Shown here: positions 25,501 to 40,073 of the stretch, one piece after another
Layout: every line of letters begins with the position of its first letter
How positions within the stretch are numbered: the stretch's first letter is position 1
Source of the DNA: Glandiceps talaboti
Taxonomy: Eukaryota > Hemichordata > Enteropneusta > Spengelidae
Assembly (NCBI RefSeq): GCF_964340395.1
Contig: NC_135549.1
Span: 33,833,832 to 33,897,831 of the forward strand
DNA: 64,000 bases
Direction: 5' to 3'
Notes under the pieces: generated by a model
Databases searched by the model: none
What the model was told of the DNA's origin: nothing
Seen by the model: only the letters and a program-made list of their open reading frames with translations
Made by a program: the position numbers and the translations under genes

Positions 25501-28500
25501 CTAGTTGGGATATTATTCAAATCAAAATGATCTTATTACCGGTGTGTGATTTGGGTTGAAAAATGTAATTTTTGGTCAAAAATCTGTCTGAAATTTGGTG
25601 GGAACATTCTTAGGGGTGTCTAAGCATTCAAAATATGTTTGCAAATTTGCCTAGCACAAGACCATGCCCATAGCAACAGCCAAGTCATCACATATATTAC
25701 AAAGATAACAGGAATTGATAGACAAATGAATAAGCATTCAAAAAATGTATGCAAATATGCTTAGCAACAAGACCACACCCATGGCAACAGCCAAATGATC
25801 AGATATGTTGCAAAGATAAGAGATTAATAGATAATTGAATGACCATTCCAAAAATGTATGTAAATTTGCCTAGCAACAAGACCACGCCCATAGCAACAGC
25901 CAAATAATCACGTATATTGCAAAGATAACAATAGGAATTGATAGACAAATGAATAACTATGCAAAAAAAATTATGCAAATATGCCTAGCAACAAGACCAT
26001 GCCCATAGCAACAGTCAAGTGATCACATATATTGCAAAGATAACAGGGATAAATAGACAAATGAATGTATGGATAATTATTCAGCAAATGAACACCTACA
26101 TGTATACCTAGTATGGATCAGCATATGGGAAAACATTTTTAAAAACTATTTTAGTTTTTATGTTTGTATGGTTTTTAGATGTTTTGGTGTTTACCAGTAT
26201 TTTTGACAAATATTAGTCTAGCCACAACAGTTGGTTTTGTTCCAGAAGAGTTGTTGTTGTTTTCAGTTGTTAAATTGGTAATAAAAGTTAAAATTTCCCG
26301 AAGTGAAGGTATACTTGCCAACCAATGTTACTTCTGAACTATTGGTCCTTTCCTTCACAAGTTTCAGAAGTATCTTGTTGGAAAAATATTATTGAGAGGT
26401 ACTGATGCAGTTTAAGATAACACACTTTCTGTTATAATATAGTTGTTATTATGTGATTGAAATTGTATAACATCTGTTTAACATAAACCATTTTATTTAG
26501 TTGGTATATTTTGGCATCATCCTGAGTTCCTCCGTTCATAAACATTCAGGACAGCTTGGAATAAAATATTTGTTGATATTCTCCATTCTACTTCACACTG
26601 CACATGTGTGTAAAACAAGTTATGATGCCTGTGTTTGTTTCTGATGTCACATATTTTCATATTTTTATGTACAGATACAGAAGTACATGTACACATGTAC
26701 AATAAATTCTAAGTTTTTGTTTGAAACTGTGTTAGGCTGTTTTTCACACTAGAGCTACTGCCAGAATATTTTTGGATGTTGCGCATCATATCCCTGCCAA
26801 GAATTTTCTTTTCCATGCAGCAATGGTCCATCACCCACTTATATCTGGATTTTTATTTCAAGCAAATCCATTTAACATGTTTTTTCCCCCACCAAATCTT
26901 CCAAGCCCCCCCCCCCACCCGAATATCAAATAGTCCACCCCCAAGGTGACCAACATCATATGTCTTGCAATCCAACTAGCAGAATTGCAAATTAATTAGA
27001 AGTAATTCAACCACAAACAAATTGTAATTATCAAAATGCAAATATGCCGAGCTACAAGACCATGCCCATAGCAATAGCCACATGATGGTAAGGTAACAAC
27101 AGGGCTGGATAGGCAAACATATAAAAAACTGTATATATACTATGTACATAATTATACAACTGATAGAGTAGACTGTCGACAGTCGCTCCCGCCTTTTGAT
27201 CCCTACGTTTTATCTAAACGTAAGTCGTCAAGAAATCTTGGGCTCGGGCCTTCGGCCCTCGATATCAGTATGTGATTATAGTAGTATTGTGCCGGATTGG
27301 AGCCCCGCAACGACTTAAGTTTAGATAAAACGTAAGAATAAAAGACGCGAGTGACTGTCGACAGTCTACTAATAGAGCACTAACATACATGTACATGTAT
27401 GGTACAATGGATTGTATACTCTGAAGTTTGAAGGGCAAGGCCCATTTGTGAGGCTACATGTAGATCTGTGCCAGGAATTTTGAACAGCAAATGGGAAAGT
27501 GGTATATAAAAGGAACATTATTATTATTACACATTGATATTACTTAGTAATCTTTCTCTTCACTTTGCAGACCCAATGCTTCAAGGATATTTGTAGCTAT
27601 TGGATTTGGTTTCTTTGTGGAATTCACATTACCAGAAGCTCTCAAGTTCATAGAAAAAAAAGTTGGTCAACTTACAGAGTGAGTTTCAAATAAATATTAT
27701 TAGACCCCAAACGGCAAAGCCTGATGGGGCCACTATGTTGGGCCCTGTACGTCCATCCGTCTGTGTCCACCTATCTATAAATGTGCATACGCCAATTTCA
27801 ACCAAACCTGGTACAAATGTCAGATGTTATGGAGGGCATATGCATGCCACTTGGTTTTACAACCCTCATGACAACAGCGAAATGGCAGCCATATTTGTCA
27901 TAAATAATCACACTTTGCCCAATAACTCTTCAAGTTAGAGATAGAGACCTCATTCAAGTGTCTTCACCCATGTTATTAATCATGACCTTTTTAATGGCAC
28001 ATTGACTTTTGACCTTGACCTTCATCTTCAAGGTCAAATAGCCATATTGTTTTCAAAATGTGTATCTTCATGTATATCTCTGATATGCATGGACTGATTT
28101 CAACCAAACCTTGTACAAATATCAGATGCTATAGTCTGCATATACACATTACTTTGTTTCACAACCCCATGATAACAGCAAAATGGCAGCCATATTTGTC
28201 ATAAAATATTCACATTTTGGCCGATTACTCTTGATGCTTAAAAGATAGAGACCCTATTCAAGTGCTTTCATCGTGGTTATCAATGATGAGCTTTCTAATG
28301 ACACACTGACTTTTGACCTTGACCTTCATCTTCAGGGTCAAATAGCTATGTCTGTCTATTTTGAAATCATTAAGATAATATAAATATTAATGCTAATGTG
28401 CCTGAAATTGTCAACTCAAGGATGTACACATAATAGATAAGAAATGAACAACCCTTTCAGGTGTTATCAGTTATCTTTTTGATTGCTTTAAAGGCCATGC

Positions 28501-31500
28501 CATAGTTGTTGCCCATTTCACTATTTGAAAAGTCAAATTTACCCACCTTTACCCAACCTGTGACCCACCTAACCACCATCTCTGTCCAGGGGTAGTATGA
28601 GACAGAGTACCACTATTGACTGTCTACAACCCCAAGGTGAGAAATCACCGGGGATAAATTAAGTCAAAGATGGAACTTCGTCTCCTACTCACCACATTTA
28701 CACATCCTCTGCCCAAGATTTACCCTGATGGAAAGACATGGTCAAACATGACTTTTCGTGTAGTGTTTTGAACTGAAAGCCTACAATATAATGTACAAAC
28801 TAAAGAACTTATTGTCGTCACTACAAGAAATACTATTTTTGGGCTATGTCTTCCATGAAGACTTGCTATATTTCACATAGCTCCATGGATTATTCAAAAA
28901 AAAAAAAATTAACATTAAAATTAATTTAAAAATTAAAATGATAATTTAGCAATTTATTGCAAGAAAAAGTTTACTTCATGTTCACCAAGTACTTTCAATG
29001 GTTTCACCATTAACCATCCATTAGTATGGTTGAATAACACATGATCATCAACCCATTTACTAAGTCCCCATGAAGTGCTTCCTTATGAGACCTTGAACTT
29101 TGACTTCGAAAATTCTGAATTCAGATACATATAGTCTGCATATGACTATCACTTTGATTCTCAATCACTGCAATAATGGCTGAATGTTGGCCCCCCAATT
29201 ATTTAAAAAATGTATGTCATGTTTTGCTCAGCAACTCTGGAACGGCAATAGATAGAGACCTGAGTGTCTACATATCCATGATGAGCTATATAATAACATG
29301 TACCTTGTTCAAGTTCAAATGACTCAGAATGTTCCTGTGTTCATGTACCGGTACAATGTATACAATGTATACCACTGACATACATTGACTGGTTTCATAC
29401 AAACCTGGCAGAACTGTTGTCCAATTACATATGCAAATGCCTGAAGTATACATCACTTATTTCATGACCTTCACAACAATGACAGCCATATTTATCATAA
29501 AATTCCGAATATGAATGAGTAAATTGAAATGTTTGGGGCTATGCCATTGATGAAGAATTGTTTGATTTAGAAAAAAATTGTTATAGTTATTTCACCTTTT
29601 ATTACAGGAAAAGTGAAAAGCTGACAAAACATTCTGCCAAAATTAAAGTTCACATCAAACTAGTGTTGGAGGTAAGGTCAAAGCAGGATAATGAATGATA
29701 ATAAATGTTCTCTTGTGGCTTATTAGCATAACTGAATTAATGAAGTTCAGTAGTGTTATAGGCATGGTGGGGTGTCAGTCTGTCTGTCTGTCTGTCTGTC
29801 TGTCCATCTGCTTCCGTGTGTGTGGATGACTTCAACTCAAAGACCACCAGATCAATTGTGTTGGTATTTGTTGGGGACATTACATCTAGTTGCTAAAGTG
29901 TTCAAGGCAAAGTAATCGCATCACAGGTGTGTGATTGGTCACAAATAATCTCATATTTGGTCAAAAGAATTAAGCTCTAAAACTACTGGGCAGATCAGTC
30001 TGAAAACTGATGGGGCATTCTTAGTGGTGTGTACATAAACTATTGTTTATGACATGTTGATCCCAAAAGTGATATACAAATTAGGGCTAAAAATGTGTGT
30101 TTTGGTCAAAAATTTATAAATCCAAAATTATTGAGCAGACTGGGCTGAAATTTGGTGGGAACGGTTTAGGGATGCTCAGATTTAAATGACATGATAATCC
30201 CATCAGTGTATAAAAAAATGCAAATGTGTCAAAAATCTATAATTCCAAAATTACTGAACTGATTGGGCTAAAATGTAGTGGGAGTATTCTTATGGGTGTT
30301 TAGATGAAGAATTGTTCATGACATAATGAGCCCATCAGTGTAATGGAAATTATGTCTACAAATGTGTCTTCTTTGTCAAAAAATCTTTAATTCCAAAACT
30401 ACCAAGCAGATTGGGCTGAAAATTATGGGGATGCATCTGGGAATGTATAGATGCAGGACGGTGTATACACAACATAACGATCCCATCTGTGATATGCAAA
30501 TTAGGTCTAAACATCTCAATTTTAGTTTTAAAAAATGTATATCTTCAAAACAGCATGGTGAATGGGGCTGAAACTTGGTGGAGATGTTTTGGAGGTATTA
30601 TTCTGAAGTTATTATCCATAACATTTTAGACAACTGGCCCTAGCAACCATGACCACACCCTTACCAACAGTAAAGTCATGATGCATATTATAAAGATAAC
30701 AACAGGGGTGGGTGGGAAAGCAAATAAAGATTAAAAAATGTATGTAAATATGCCCAGCAACAAAACTACACACATAACAACAGCCAAATGGTGGTGTATA
30801 TTACCCATTCAGGGTTTCAGTAAAATTCACCATGCTGTAAGTAAGAAGAGTGTCATTCAGTTTGACTCTACTGAACAACCCAGGTTTTCCCTGAGTACTC
30901 TTATCTCCTGCATTAACACTGAACCCATGAGGGATGGTCCTCACTGGACTTCTTGGAAGACAAGTGTTTATATGCTTAAAGAGGTAACCCTGTATAAATA
31001 AAGATTTGTTTATTTGATAACAACAGGAATGGGTAGTCACGTGACTAGAGATTTAAAAAATGTGTGCAAATATGCCTAGCAACAAGACCATGCCCTTAGC
31101 AACAGCCAAATGATGATGAGTATTGCAAAGATGAAACCTGGAATGGGTAGGCAAGTGAATAAAGATTCCAAAAATGTAAACAAATATGCCAAGCAACAAG
31201 ACCATGCCCATAGCAACAGCCAAATACAGTTGTGCTGCAATGTCATTAGCGCTTTTTTATTTTCATTTGGCTTGTGTCTCTTTTCTATCCAATTTACAAG
31301 TGCAAGTACTGTTTTCTGGGAGTTCTAGTATGTTTTTTCTTCTAAAATCAACAAAGCCTGGTGAACATTATATAGTAGATAAGAATATATTGGCATGAGA
31401 AATTAATCCCATAAGATAAACTTTTCCACTGCATCAGGTAATTTTCCGTTGAAATTTCATTTAAATTGTTTTTTTTTAAGTACAACTGAATGAATGAAGT

Positions 31501-34288
31501 TCAGTAGTGCTATAATGTCTGTCCATCTGTGTCTCTGTCCATCTGTCTGTCTGTCTGTCTGTTGTGTGTGTGATTGACTTAACTCAAAAACCACCACACC
31601 GATTGACTTCGTATTGGGTAGGAAAATTAACTATTATGCCTAGTTGGCAGATGTGTGATTTGGGTGAAGAAATTTCATTTTTTGGTCAAACTAATTAAAC
31701 TTGAAAACTACTTGGCATATCAGTCTGAAATTTGGTGAAAATGTTCTCAGGGTTGTTAAGATGAAGAATTGTTCATGACATAATGATGTTGTCAGTAATA
31801 TGCAAATTAGGGATAAAAATGTGTCGCTTTGGTCGAAAATCTAATTCCAAAAGTACTTGGATGATTTGACTGAATTTTCACAGGGATGTTTCTAGGGATG
31901 TATATACCGGTAGACCAAGCGATATTAATCATATGATATCCCATGAGCGATATGCAAATTAGGGCTAAAAAAACCCATGATTTTTTGGGGTGAAATGTCT
32001 GTCAGGAATATTTAGGCAGATAGGAGTATACAGAAATTATTGTTTTATTCATCTCATTAAACCATTTAAAATTTTATGGGGTACTTAACATAATGTAACA
32101 AGTGGTATGTGAATGGCACTAGAATTAACCTTTCCATGAGGTTGCTTGGAAACATTCCCTACCTATGTTTAACACAAACGGAACCAGAGGTTGGTTCAAG
32201 GTAAAATGCCTGTCTGTCTGTCTGTCTTGTAGATGATGTAAGTGATTTTGGTACTGAACTTTACCTCTCAAACTACTGGGGATGAAATTTGGTAATGATG
32301 CTTAAAGTGTTAGTGTGCAAATTTTGAGTGTGTCATACTTAATATGTAATTGGGGTTGGCATCAATGCAATTGCTGAACTTCACTTTCACACTTCTAACC
32401 AAATTTAGAAAACTTTCAAGTCTTCAATGATAAAATCTTCAGTATTTACTACTGAGATGTCTCAGTAAACAGGTTCATAAGGTTGGAACGTCATGTTTAC
32501 CGTTTTTTTTTTACATAGATCGAATGTAGAGGTGTGACCGCATCATGTTTTACATCATATGTAAATGTGTGATGTTGCACTTGTGAACATTCGTTTAGGG
32601 GGAGGGGGTTTTGTCCTAAACAGACGATGTTTGTTTATTGAACTGGTGCGATATTGTAATGTCATCCCTAAAGTGGTTCAGATACTTATAAAAGGATATT
32701 GCAACTGCGATTTTAGTAGCACAACTAAACTTCTTACGTTCAGTGTAAGTGCTGTAGGAATGGCAAAGTGTCTGTCTGTCTGTGTGGATGTGTGTGTGTG
32801 TAAACAGCTTAAAGAGGCTGTTGAACTGATTGCCATGATATTTGGTGGATATACATGTATTACCTTGGATGTCTAGTTGGGAAATTGGTCAAATCAAAAT
32901 GATCTTACAATCAGTGTGTGATTTGGGTAAAAAAATTGATTTTTGGTCAAAGAACTTAACACTTTCACTACCAGTACCATGTATACCGATACAATGAAGT
33001 TCATTCACCTACCTTGCTGTTGTACTATTTAACAACAGCTATTGCTGCCATAACTAGTTCCAAGAATGCATATTAGCTTTGTTTATATAGACTGCAATTT
33101 TGATTGAGTGACAGTGAATGATATCAGGAGTAGGATCCAAACACATGGCACTCAGGATTAGTTAGTTATGTTTACAAAAATAAACAAACAAAATAAATAA
33201 ACAAACAAACAAACAATCAATCAATCAATCAATAAAAAAATAAATAGAAAAATAAATACTGACAAGCATCAACAAGAGAGACTACTACAAATCATTAACA
33301 ACAAGTATTACCTGGGGTGAACAAATCACTTTGTAAACTAGTGGTCCCCGGACCAGTGCCTTAAAAAATCAGTGGTCCTGCTGAAAGAATTTGTGGTCCA
33401 AGGTCCCACTAAAGTGAAACATTAAATCTTACCAATGAATCTGTATATTCAGACAACTTTTTAACATAGTTATTAACAGTAAGGTACTGGTCCGACGGAC
33501 TAGACAAGGTAAAATTTCTGTGGTCCAAAATAATTGCTACCTACTTGCCACCTACTATCGTGTCAATGTATATCACTCGAAAGGTAAGAATTTTCCTCAC
33601 TTTCTATGTTTCAGACCAATTTTACATTCGCATATAGTTTGCATTCTGGGAGGAATGAGATTAAGAACTTGTACAGAAAGCAATTTTAAATAGTTTAGAT
33701 GTTGTTCGGAGAACTCAGTAAATAACTTCAGCCACTCCGATAGGCATAACACTATAGGAATGCATAGTATAGAATATGGCCGAGTTTCAACAAATACAAA
33801 GCTTTGTTTTTAGTGATATATGGAGATTGTTAGTATTGTTGTAGTTTTATCAATGCATCCTTGTAGTGACATGTATGATCTATGAAAATTTATATTTAGG
33901 GAAACAACTACAGATATTTTTAGAGTATTATTATAACCCTTACCAATAATAAGTATAAAAATAGAATTCCATTATTTTTGTGTCTGGATCTATGATATGC
34001 TCCCAATTTTAGCATTGATATTTTCATATTCTAGGTACACACAACACATTGCCTCGTCATATTAGATCCAAAACTTTGAAAATGTTGATTTTAGGGCCAT
34101 TTGATAAATTGTGCATTTTAAATGAGTAAATCGTTGTTATTTTCAGATTATGTTTTCCCTTTGCATTCGACAAGCGCCTTCACTTGATGCACATCCAATC
34201 TCTTTTTTTTTATCAATGACATATAAAATTTATAACATCAAATTTGTTATATACAGAAAATTAAAAAATTGTTCCATACAAGGTAAAC

Positions 34289-34336
<48 letters not shown>

Positions 34337-34801
34337 CAGCTTCCGGAAAACTTTCGGAAATTCTATTCCACTTTGGAAAGGTCTCTTTTTTGATTGATAA
34401 AGGGTTAATAGATATGCTGCTCACTGTAGACATATCAAATCATGACATAAACTTGCATTTGACACTTTCATTTTCAAAATTAACCCATGTAAAAAGTTGC
34501 CATTTGGCCAAAAAATTGCCCAATTTCTTGGTATTTGCCAAAATATTGGCCAATATTTTGAGACTTCCCAAAATATTGGCCAATATTTTGAGACTTCCCA
34601 AAATATTGGCCAATATTTTGTGAGTTTACCAATATATTGGCCAATATTTTTGGAGCCTGCCAATATATTGTCCAATATATTTTCAGCTCTCAATATATTT
34701 TTCCCCTATAAATGTATCATTGGCCAATATATTGGTTCCTTTTTAGCACAACTGAACTGATAAAGTTCAATAGTGCTATAAGCATGGCAAACTGTCTGTC
34801 A

Positions 34802-34878
<77 letters not shown>

Positions 34879-37800
34879 CAACTTAAAGTCAAAAACCGCT
34901 GGGACCGATTGCTTTGATATTTGGTGGTCATGTTACTTCTGGTGTCTAGTTGGGAAACTGTTCAAATGGAAATGATTGCATCAGAAATGTGATTTTGGGT
35001 CACAAAAATTGGATTTTTGGTTAAAATATTTAAACTCCAAAAAAGACTGGGTAGATTGGCCTGAAATTTGGTGGGAACAGTTTTGAAGGCTAGTAAATTC
35101 AGATTTGTTCATGACATGATGATTCAAAAGACATGATGATGCAAATTATATTGTCAGTTATATGCAAAGTAGTTGTAAATGTGAATTTTGGTCAAAAATT
35201 TATATCTCAAAAAGTACATGGTCAGTGAGACTGAAACTTGGTGAGATGTTTCTAAAAGTGTTATTCTGCAGATTTTCTTAAAATATTTTGACACAATTGG
35301 CCCTAGCAACCATTACCACGTCCTTAACAACAACCAGATGGCAGTATATTTTGGTCAAATAACATCTTCAGGTAGGCAAGTGAGTAAACATTCAGCAACA
35401 AGACCATGCCCATAGTAACAGCCAAATGATTGCGTACATTGCAAAGATAATATCGAGAATTCATAGAAAAGTGAAGAAAAACATTTTATAATGTATGCAA
35501 GTATGTCTAGCAACATGACCACGCCCATAGCAACAGCCAAATGATTGCTTACATTGCAAAGATAGCAACATGGTTGGATAGGCAACTGGATAGTCATCCA
35601 GCAAATGAACACCTATTGTTAACATGGACCTGGGCATGTGGATAAACATTTATAAAAACTGTACAGTTGTGCTACAGTGCCATTTGCAGTATTTTTAGGA
35701 ATTATTCCCTTATTTTTTTAAATCAAATCTTCCATCCCATAATGTTTAATACCAAATGTTGCATCAAATGTAAACATTGTGAAATATTTTACTTGTATAC
35801 ACTATCCATCATTTCCCCTATCTACACCTTGTTATTGCCAATTTACTTTAAAATATTTGAACATTAATTTTCACCCTCCATAAGGCAGTCATTACAGCTT
35901 TAACCTGAAAAACAAAGAAAAGAGCTTGCATTAAAACTTGCATTATGTAACTGAATATAGACACAACTGCCCTATATAAAGAGGATTATGGCTAATCTAT
36001 GCAAATGCGGGAAATTCAAACTGCTGTACAGAGCACTAGCTTCTGGGTCTTGTTTTCAGCATTTTTTCTGTGCTTCGAGAAACACACAGGTCATGTATCA
36101 TGTACAAATTGTTTGTGCATGTCAATGAAAAGTTTATAGATTTCATCACAAAATAACACAGATGTTATTACTGATTACTGGGGCAAAGAATACATTTTCA
36201 TTCAACCCTGTGAGATGCTTTGGATTGGTACAAACATACAATTTATAAATGGCTCCAATTATATCCATATGATGATTGAAGGCTTTTTGGAAAAAAATCA
36301 TCATTCTCATTATGTTAATTGAAAATTTTTTGCAGTAAGGTTTTCTTCTCAACACTGTGTTTCTGATAGGTGGGACACAATCAAGGGCGAAAGCCTGAGG
36401 TCTAGCTAAAGTCATCTCCACTCTTTGATGATATAAATAACAGCTGATCAGAGAAGGTAGTTGACAGCTAGTAATACAGAGAACATGTCAGTGGCTTTAG
36501 TGGTCTGAGGTAAAAATAACCACAATGGATCAACCAAAATGTGTGAATGACAATGTCTACACACTCATCAAACTCACAATTACCATACATGTATATACAG
36601 TAGTGAGATTATATACCATCATGACTGAGCATAGAACCTAGATAGACATCCCATCGTAGAGACTGAATAACTGAAAAAGGCATTCAGATACAAGAACCTT
36701 TCTCTTGACATGCTTCAAGGGAAATGTTCCAAGCTTTAGTTGCCTTTTTGTGAGAAATCAATTTGAAACTATAAGTATAAGAGGTATCACCAGTTTGAAC
36801 TTGGAATACACTATGTGGGCTAAAATGCAACCACAGACGGTACAGCTAGGGGTCACATCACATCACTAGTAGTGATATGAATCATACTTCACAAAGCACA
36901 GACAAAAGAAACAGTTCACACCATATACACAGAATAAGAAAAGATATGCATAGAATTGCAAAACGGTTGCTACACAAACACTAAGATGTAATCCTCAGTA
37001 AGAACACAAACATTATAATCATGTATGTTAATGTACATATCCTAGAGGTCATGGGTTATTGAATAGATTACCATACATTACTCAACCCACAAAATAGAAA
37101 TTAGCTCTAAGGAAAATTTCAACTTTTTTTGGGCTAGCCCTTACTGGCAACCTTTGGTAGCCATCATAGTGAGAAAAATAGCCTGAGGGGTCTAGCATAT
37201 ATTTTATGGACAAAGGTGATCCACTGCCTATGCTAGAAGTTTCAGTTTTTACCGGTAAAAATGGGTTGGGGTCACATCCTTCCAAGAGTAATTGAAGGTT
37301 CGATAAGGAAGCACCTCTGGAGCAAACAACAAAGACTGCTACACAACTAACTTCTTAGTTGTCTGTGATTAGTTCAACATTTTGAGAAAACAAATGAAAT
37401 GCAAGGCCACTCCACAGTAGAATGCTTACTGTTCACACGTTTTGGACAATGACATGTTACCATAAAATTACCATCTTCACTTGAAAATCAACCATTATAT
37501 GTGGAGTTTGGAAATTGAGTAGCAAATCATCTTTGGTCAGCATAGATGTATCTTTGAGTAATTAATTACTCCAAGGATGGATGTAAAATTTCTATTGACA
37601 ATAACATTCACAACAACAGAAATCAATTAACTTTCCAAAATGATAGAGCTACACTTACCACAATCTCGGAACTTTCACTCACTTCCACTCTCTATCAAAG
37701 TGACATTTCCACTAGGGCAAGTTTTCCTTCTTTCCATTGACGTGCCATACGATGGTAACATTGGCATCTAAGCATTTGAAGACTAGAACATGACGTGACG

Positions 37801-40023
37801 GTTTTCGATCAAGCACTAGTATGCTGCTTTTGCAGATTATGACATGTAGATAATCTCAGGATATTTTACCATGATTGCGTAACACTGTCAGGTCGTTAAA
37901 TCATATTTGGAAAATGCTCATTTGCATACTATTTACATATTTTGTATTAAGTTGGCCATGTTTTATACCCAATGACAGTGTGCTAATTATTTCCAAATGT
38001 AGCATTCATGCCATTTGTTAACAAAGCATTCAGCACAGAGTGTTTCTTGTCCGTGACAAAATGCAAATTTGTTTTAATTGATTTGAAAACAACATTTAGG
38101 GAATTCTGGTAACTATAGCTGTAAAGTATACTTTTCAGCCCTATACACACATCTGAGTAAGAAAAAATTTCAATGGTGCACCCATGAAATATTAAATATG
38201 TCAGAAATGACGTGACTTGCTTCACTTACAGATACATTTATATGATCATGCAAGAGAGACAACATCTACTGGCCAAGACAACTTGAGGTAGAAAGGGGTA
38301 CGGTTTGTTTCCTCATAGTACCAGATACATGGTCAAAATATTCATCTTTCAATTGGCCATCAGAATCAAAATAAGTCCTCTCTGTTTTAAGGACAAATGA
38401 AAATTTTTTGTCATCAAAGTGATATTCACTGGTAACAGGTAAATGTTACCACTATCACTGATCACAGGCAAACCCTTCCCTAAGTTCCGATGCAAAATGT
38501 TTAGTAGTTCTCCAACCCCAATCCTGAGAATTTATCCAGAGATATTACATATAGGACGTCACAATCACAATGTGTATAAACTCTGTACATTATTAGAAGA
38601 AACTGTCAACATTCAAATAAATTAGTTTTGTAAACATGTCTGCATGTCTGAGATACCTTTAAGATTTAAACTATTCACACAAGATGGTCCACATACGGCA
38701 AGCCGTTGTAGTTGAACATGGAGCATAAGCTTGTGGCCATCTTGAACATGGACCCATTGGCCTAGTGGCTATCTTTTAAAATGAGTTGTAAAAATGTCAA
38801 GTCTCGAGCTTTACTGGGATTAAAAACACACAACAGTGCAGTGCCTGGCTTTGAAAGGGAGCTATTAGTTGTGTTTGAAAAGTAAAACTGCAATTAAGTA
38901 ATGAGTTTAAAATAAAATGAATAAAGAGGTATGTAATGGTACACAAAGTACCTACATGTAAAACATTAAACTGAGACACAGTCCCTCCACCCACCTGGAG
39001 GGACTGGGTGTGACATGCTGAGACCATGAACTGAGTCTCAGTTTGCCAAAAATAGCCATCCAAGACCAGTCTCGGTTTGCCATGAACTTCAGTCCCAGAT
39101 TAAAAAAAAGTCTATCTGAGAATAGTTTCAGTTCACAAAAATTCATGATGTCACACTACATGTATACTATTGAGACTGAAAATTTACCAAAGATTGTAAT
39201 GACAACAAACATTACAAGTAGCATAGATGCATCCCTAATACATCATTAGGGTCTATGAATACATCCATGCTAGAAACAAAACAAAGGCTTAGTAAACTAC
39301 ACATACAGATCTCATGATAACTACACAAAAGAAAGAGTTGACACCATATACACAGAATAACAAAAGATATGTATGGAAGGCAACATTGATTACAATTCAA
39401 ACACAAACAACTATCGAAATCCTAAGAACATATTAAACACTCTAACCATGGAAGTTTTTTTTTGCCATTTGAGACTGGCAAACTGAGACTAGTCTCAGAT
39501 GGCTATTTTTTTGCAACTGAGACTCTCAGTTCATGGTCTCAGTTTAACATTTTAAGTACCTTTACATACCTCGACTAAAACATGTTACAAGTAGTAAATT
39601 TTGTAACTGTGGGGACAAAATGGTAAAATCGTTTAAAGGAAACCAATATATTGACCAAATACATTCATTTAGGAAAAATATATTGGGCAGTTTATTTGAG
39701 AGCTGAAAATATATTGGCCAATATATTGGCAAACTCACAAAATATTGGCCAATATTTTGGGAAGTCTCAAAATATTGGCCAATATTTTGGGAAGTCTCAA
39801 AATATTGGCAAATATTTTGGCAAATACCAAAAAATTGGGCAATTTTTTGGCCAAATGGCAACTTTTTACATGGGTTAATCTTGAAAATGAAAGTGTCAAA
39901 TGCAAGTTTATGTCATGATTTGATATGTCTACAGTGAGCAGCATATCTATTAACCCTTTATCAATCAAAAAAAGATACCTTTCCAAAGTGGAATAGAATT
40001 TCCGAAAGTTTCCTGGAAGCTGT

Positions 40024-40073
<50 letters not shown>

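Noticed and set aside
30738-31001. 87-codon plus-strand frame ([20 protein letters not shown]...)
   Set aside because: It spans the junction of a family A element and a ~205-bp insert ending in an AATAAA-like tail; more likely a retrosequence 3' end than a gene.
34150-34760. Frames reading [19 protein letters not shown] and [18 protein letters not shown]
   Set aside because: They are translations of CCAATATTTTGG direct repeats in a non-coding element, seen again in the inverted copy at 39.6-39.9 kb.
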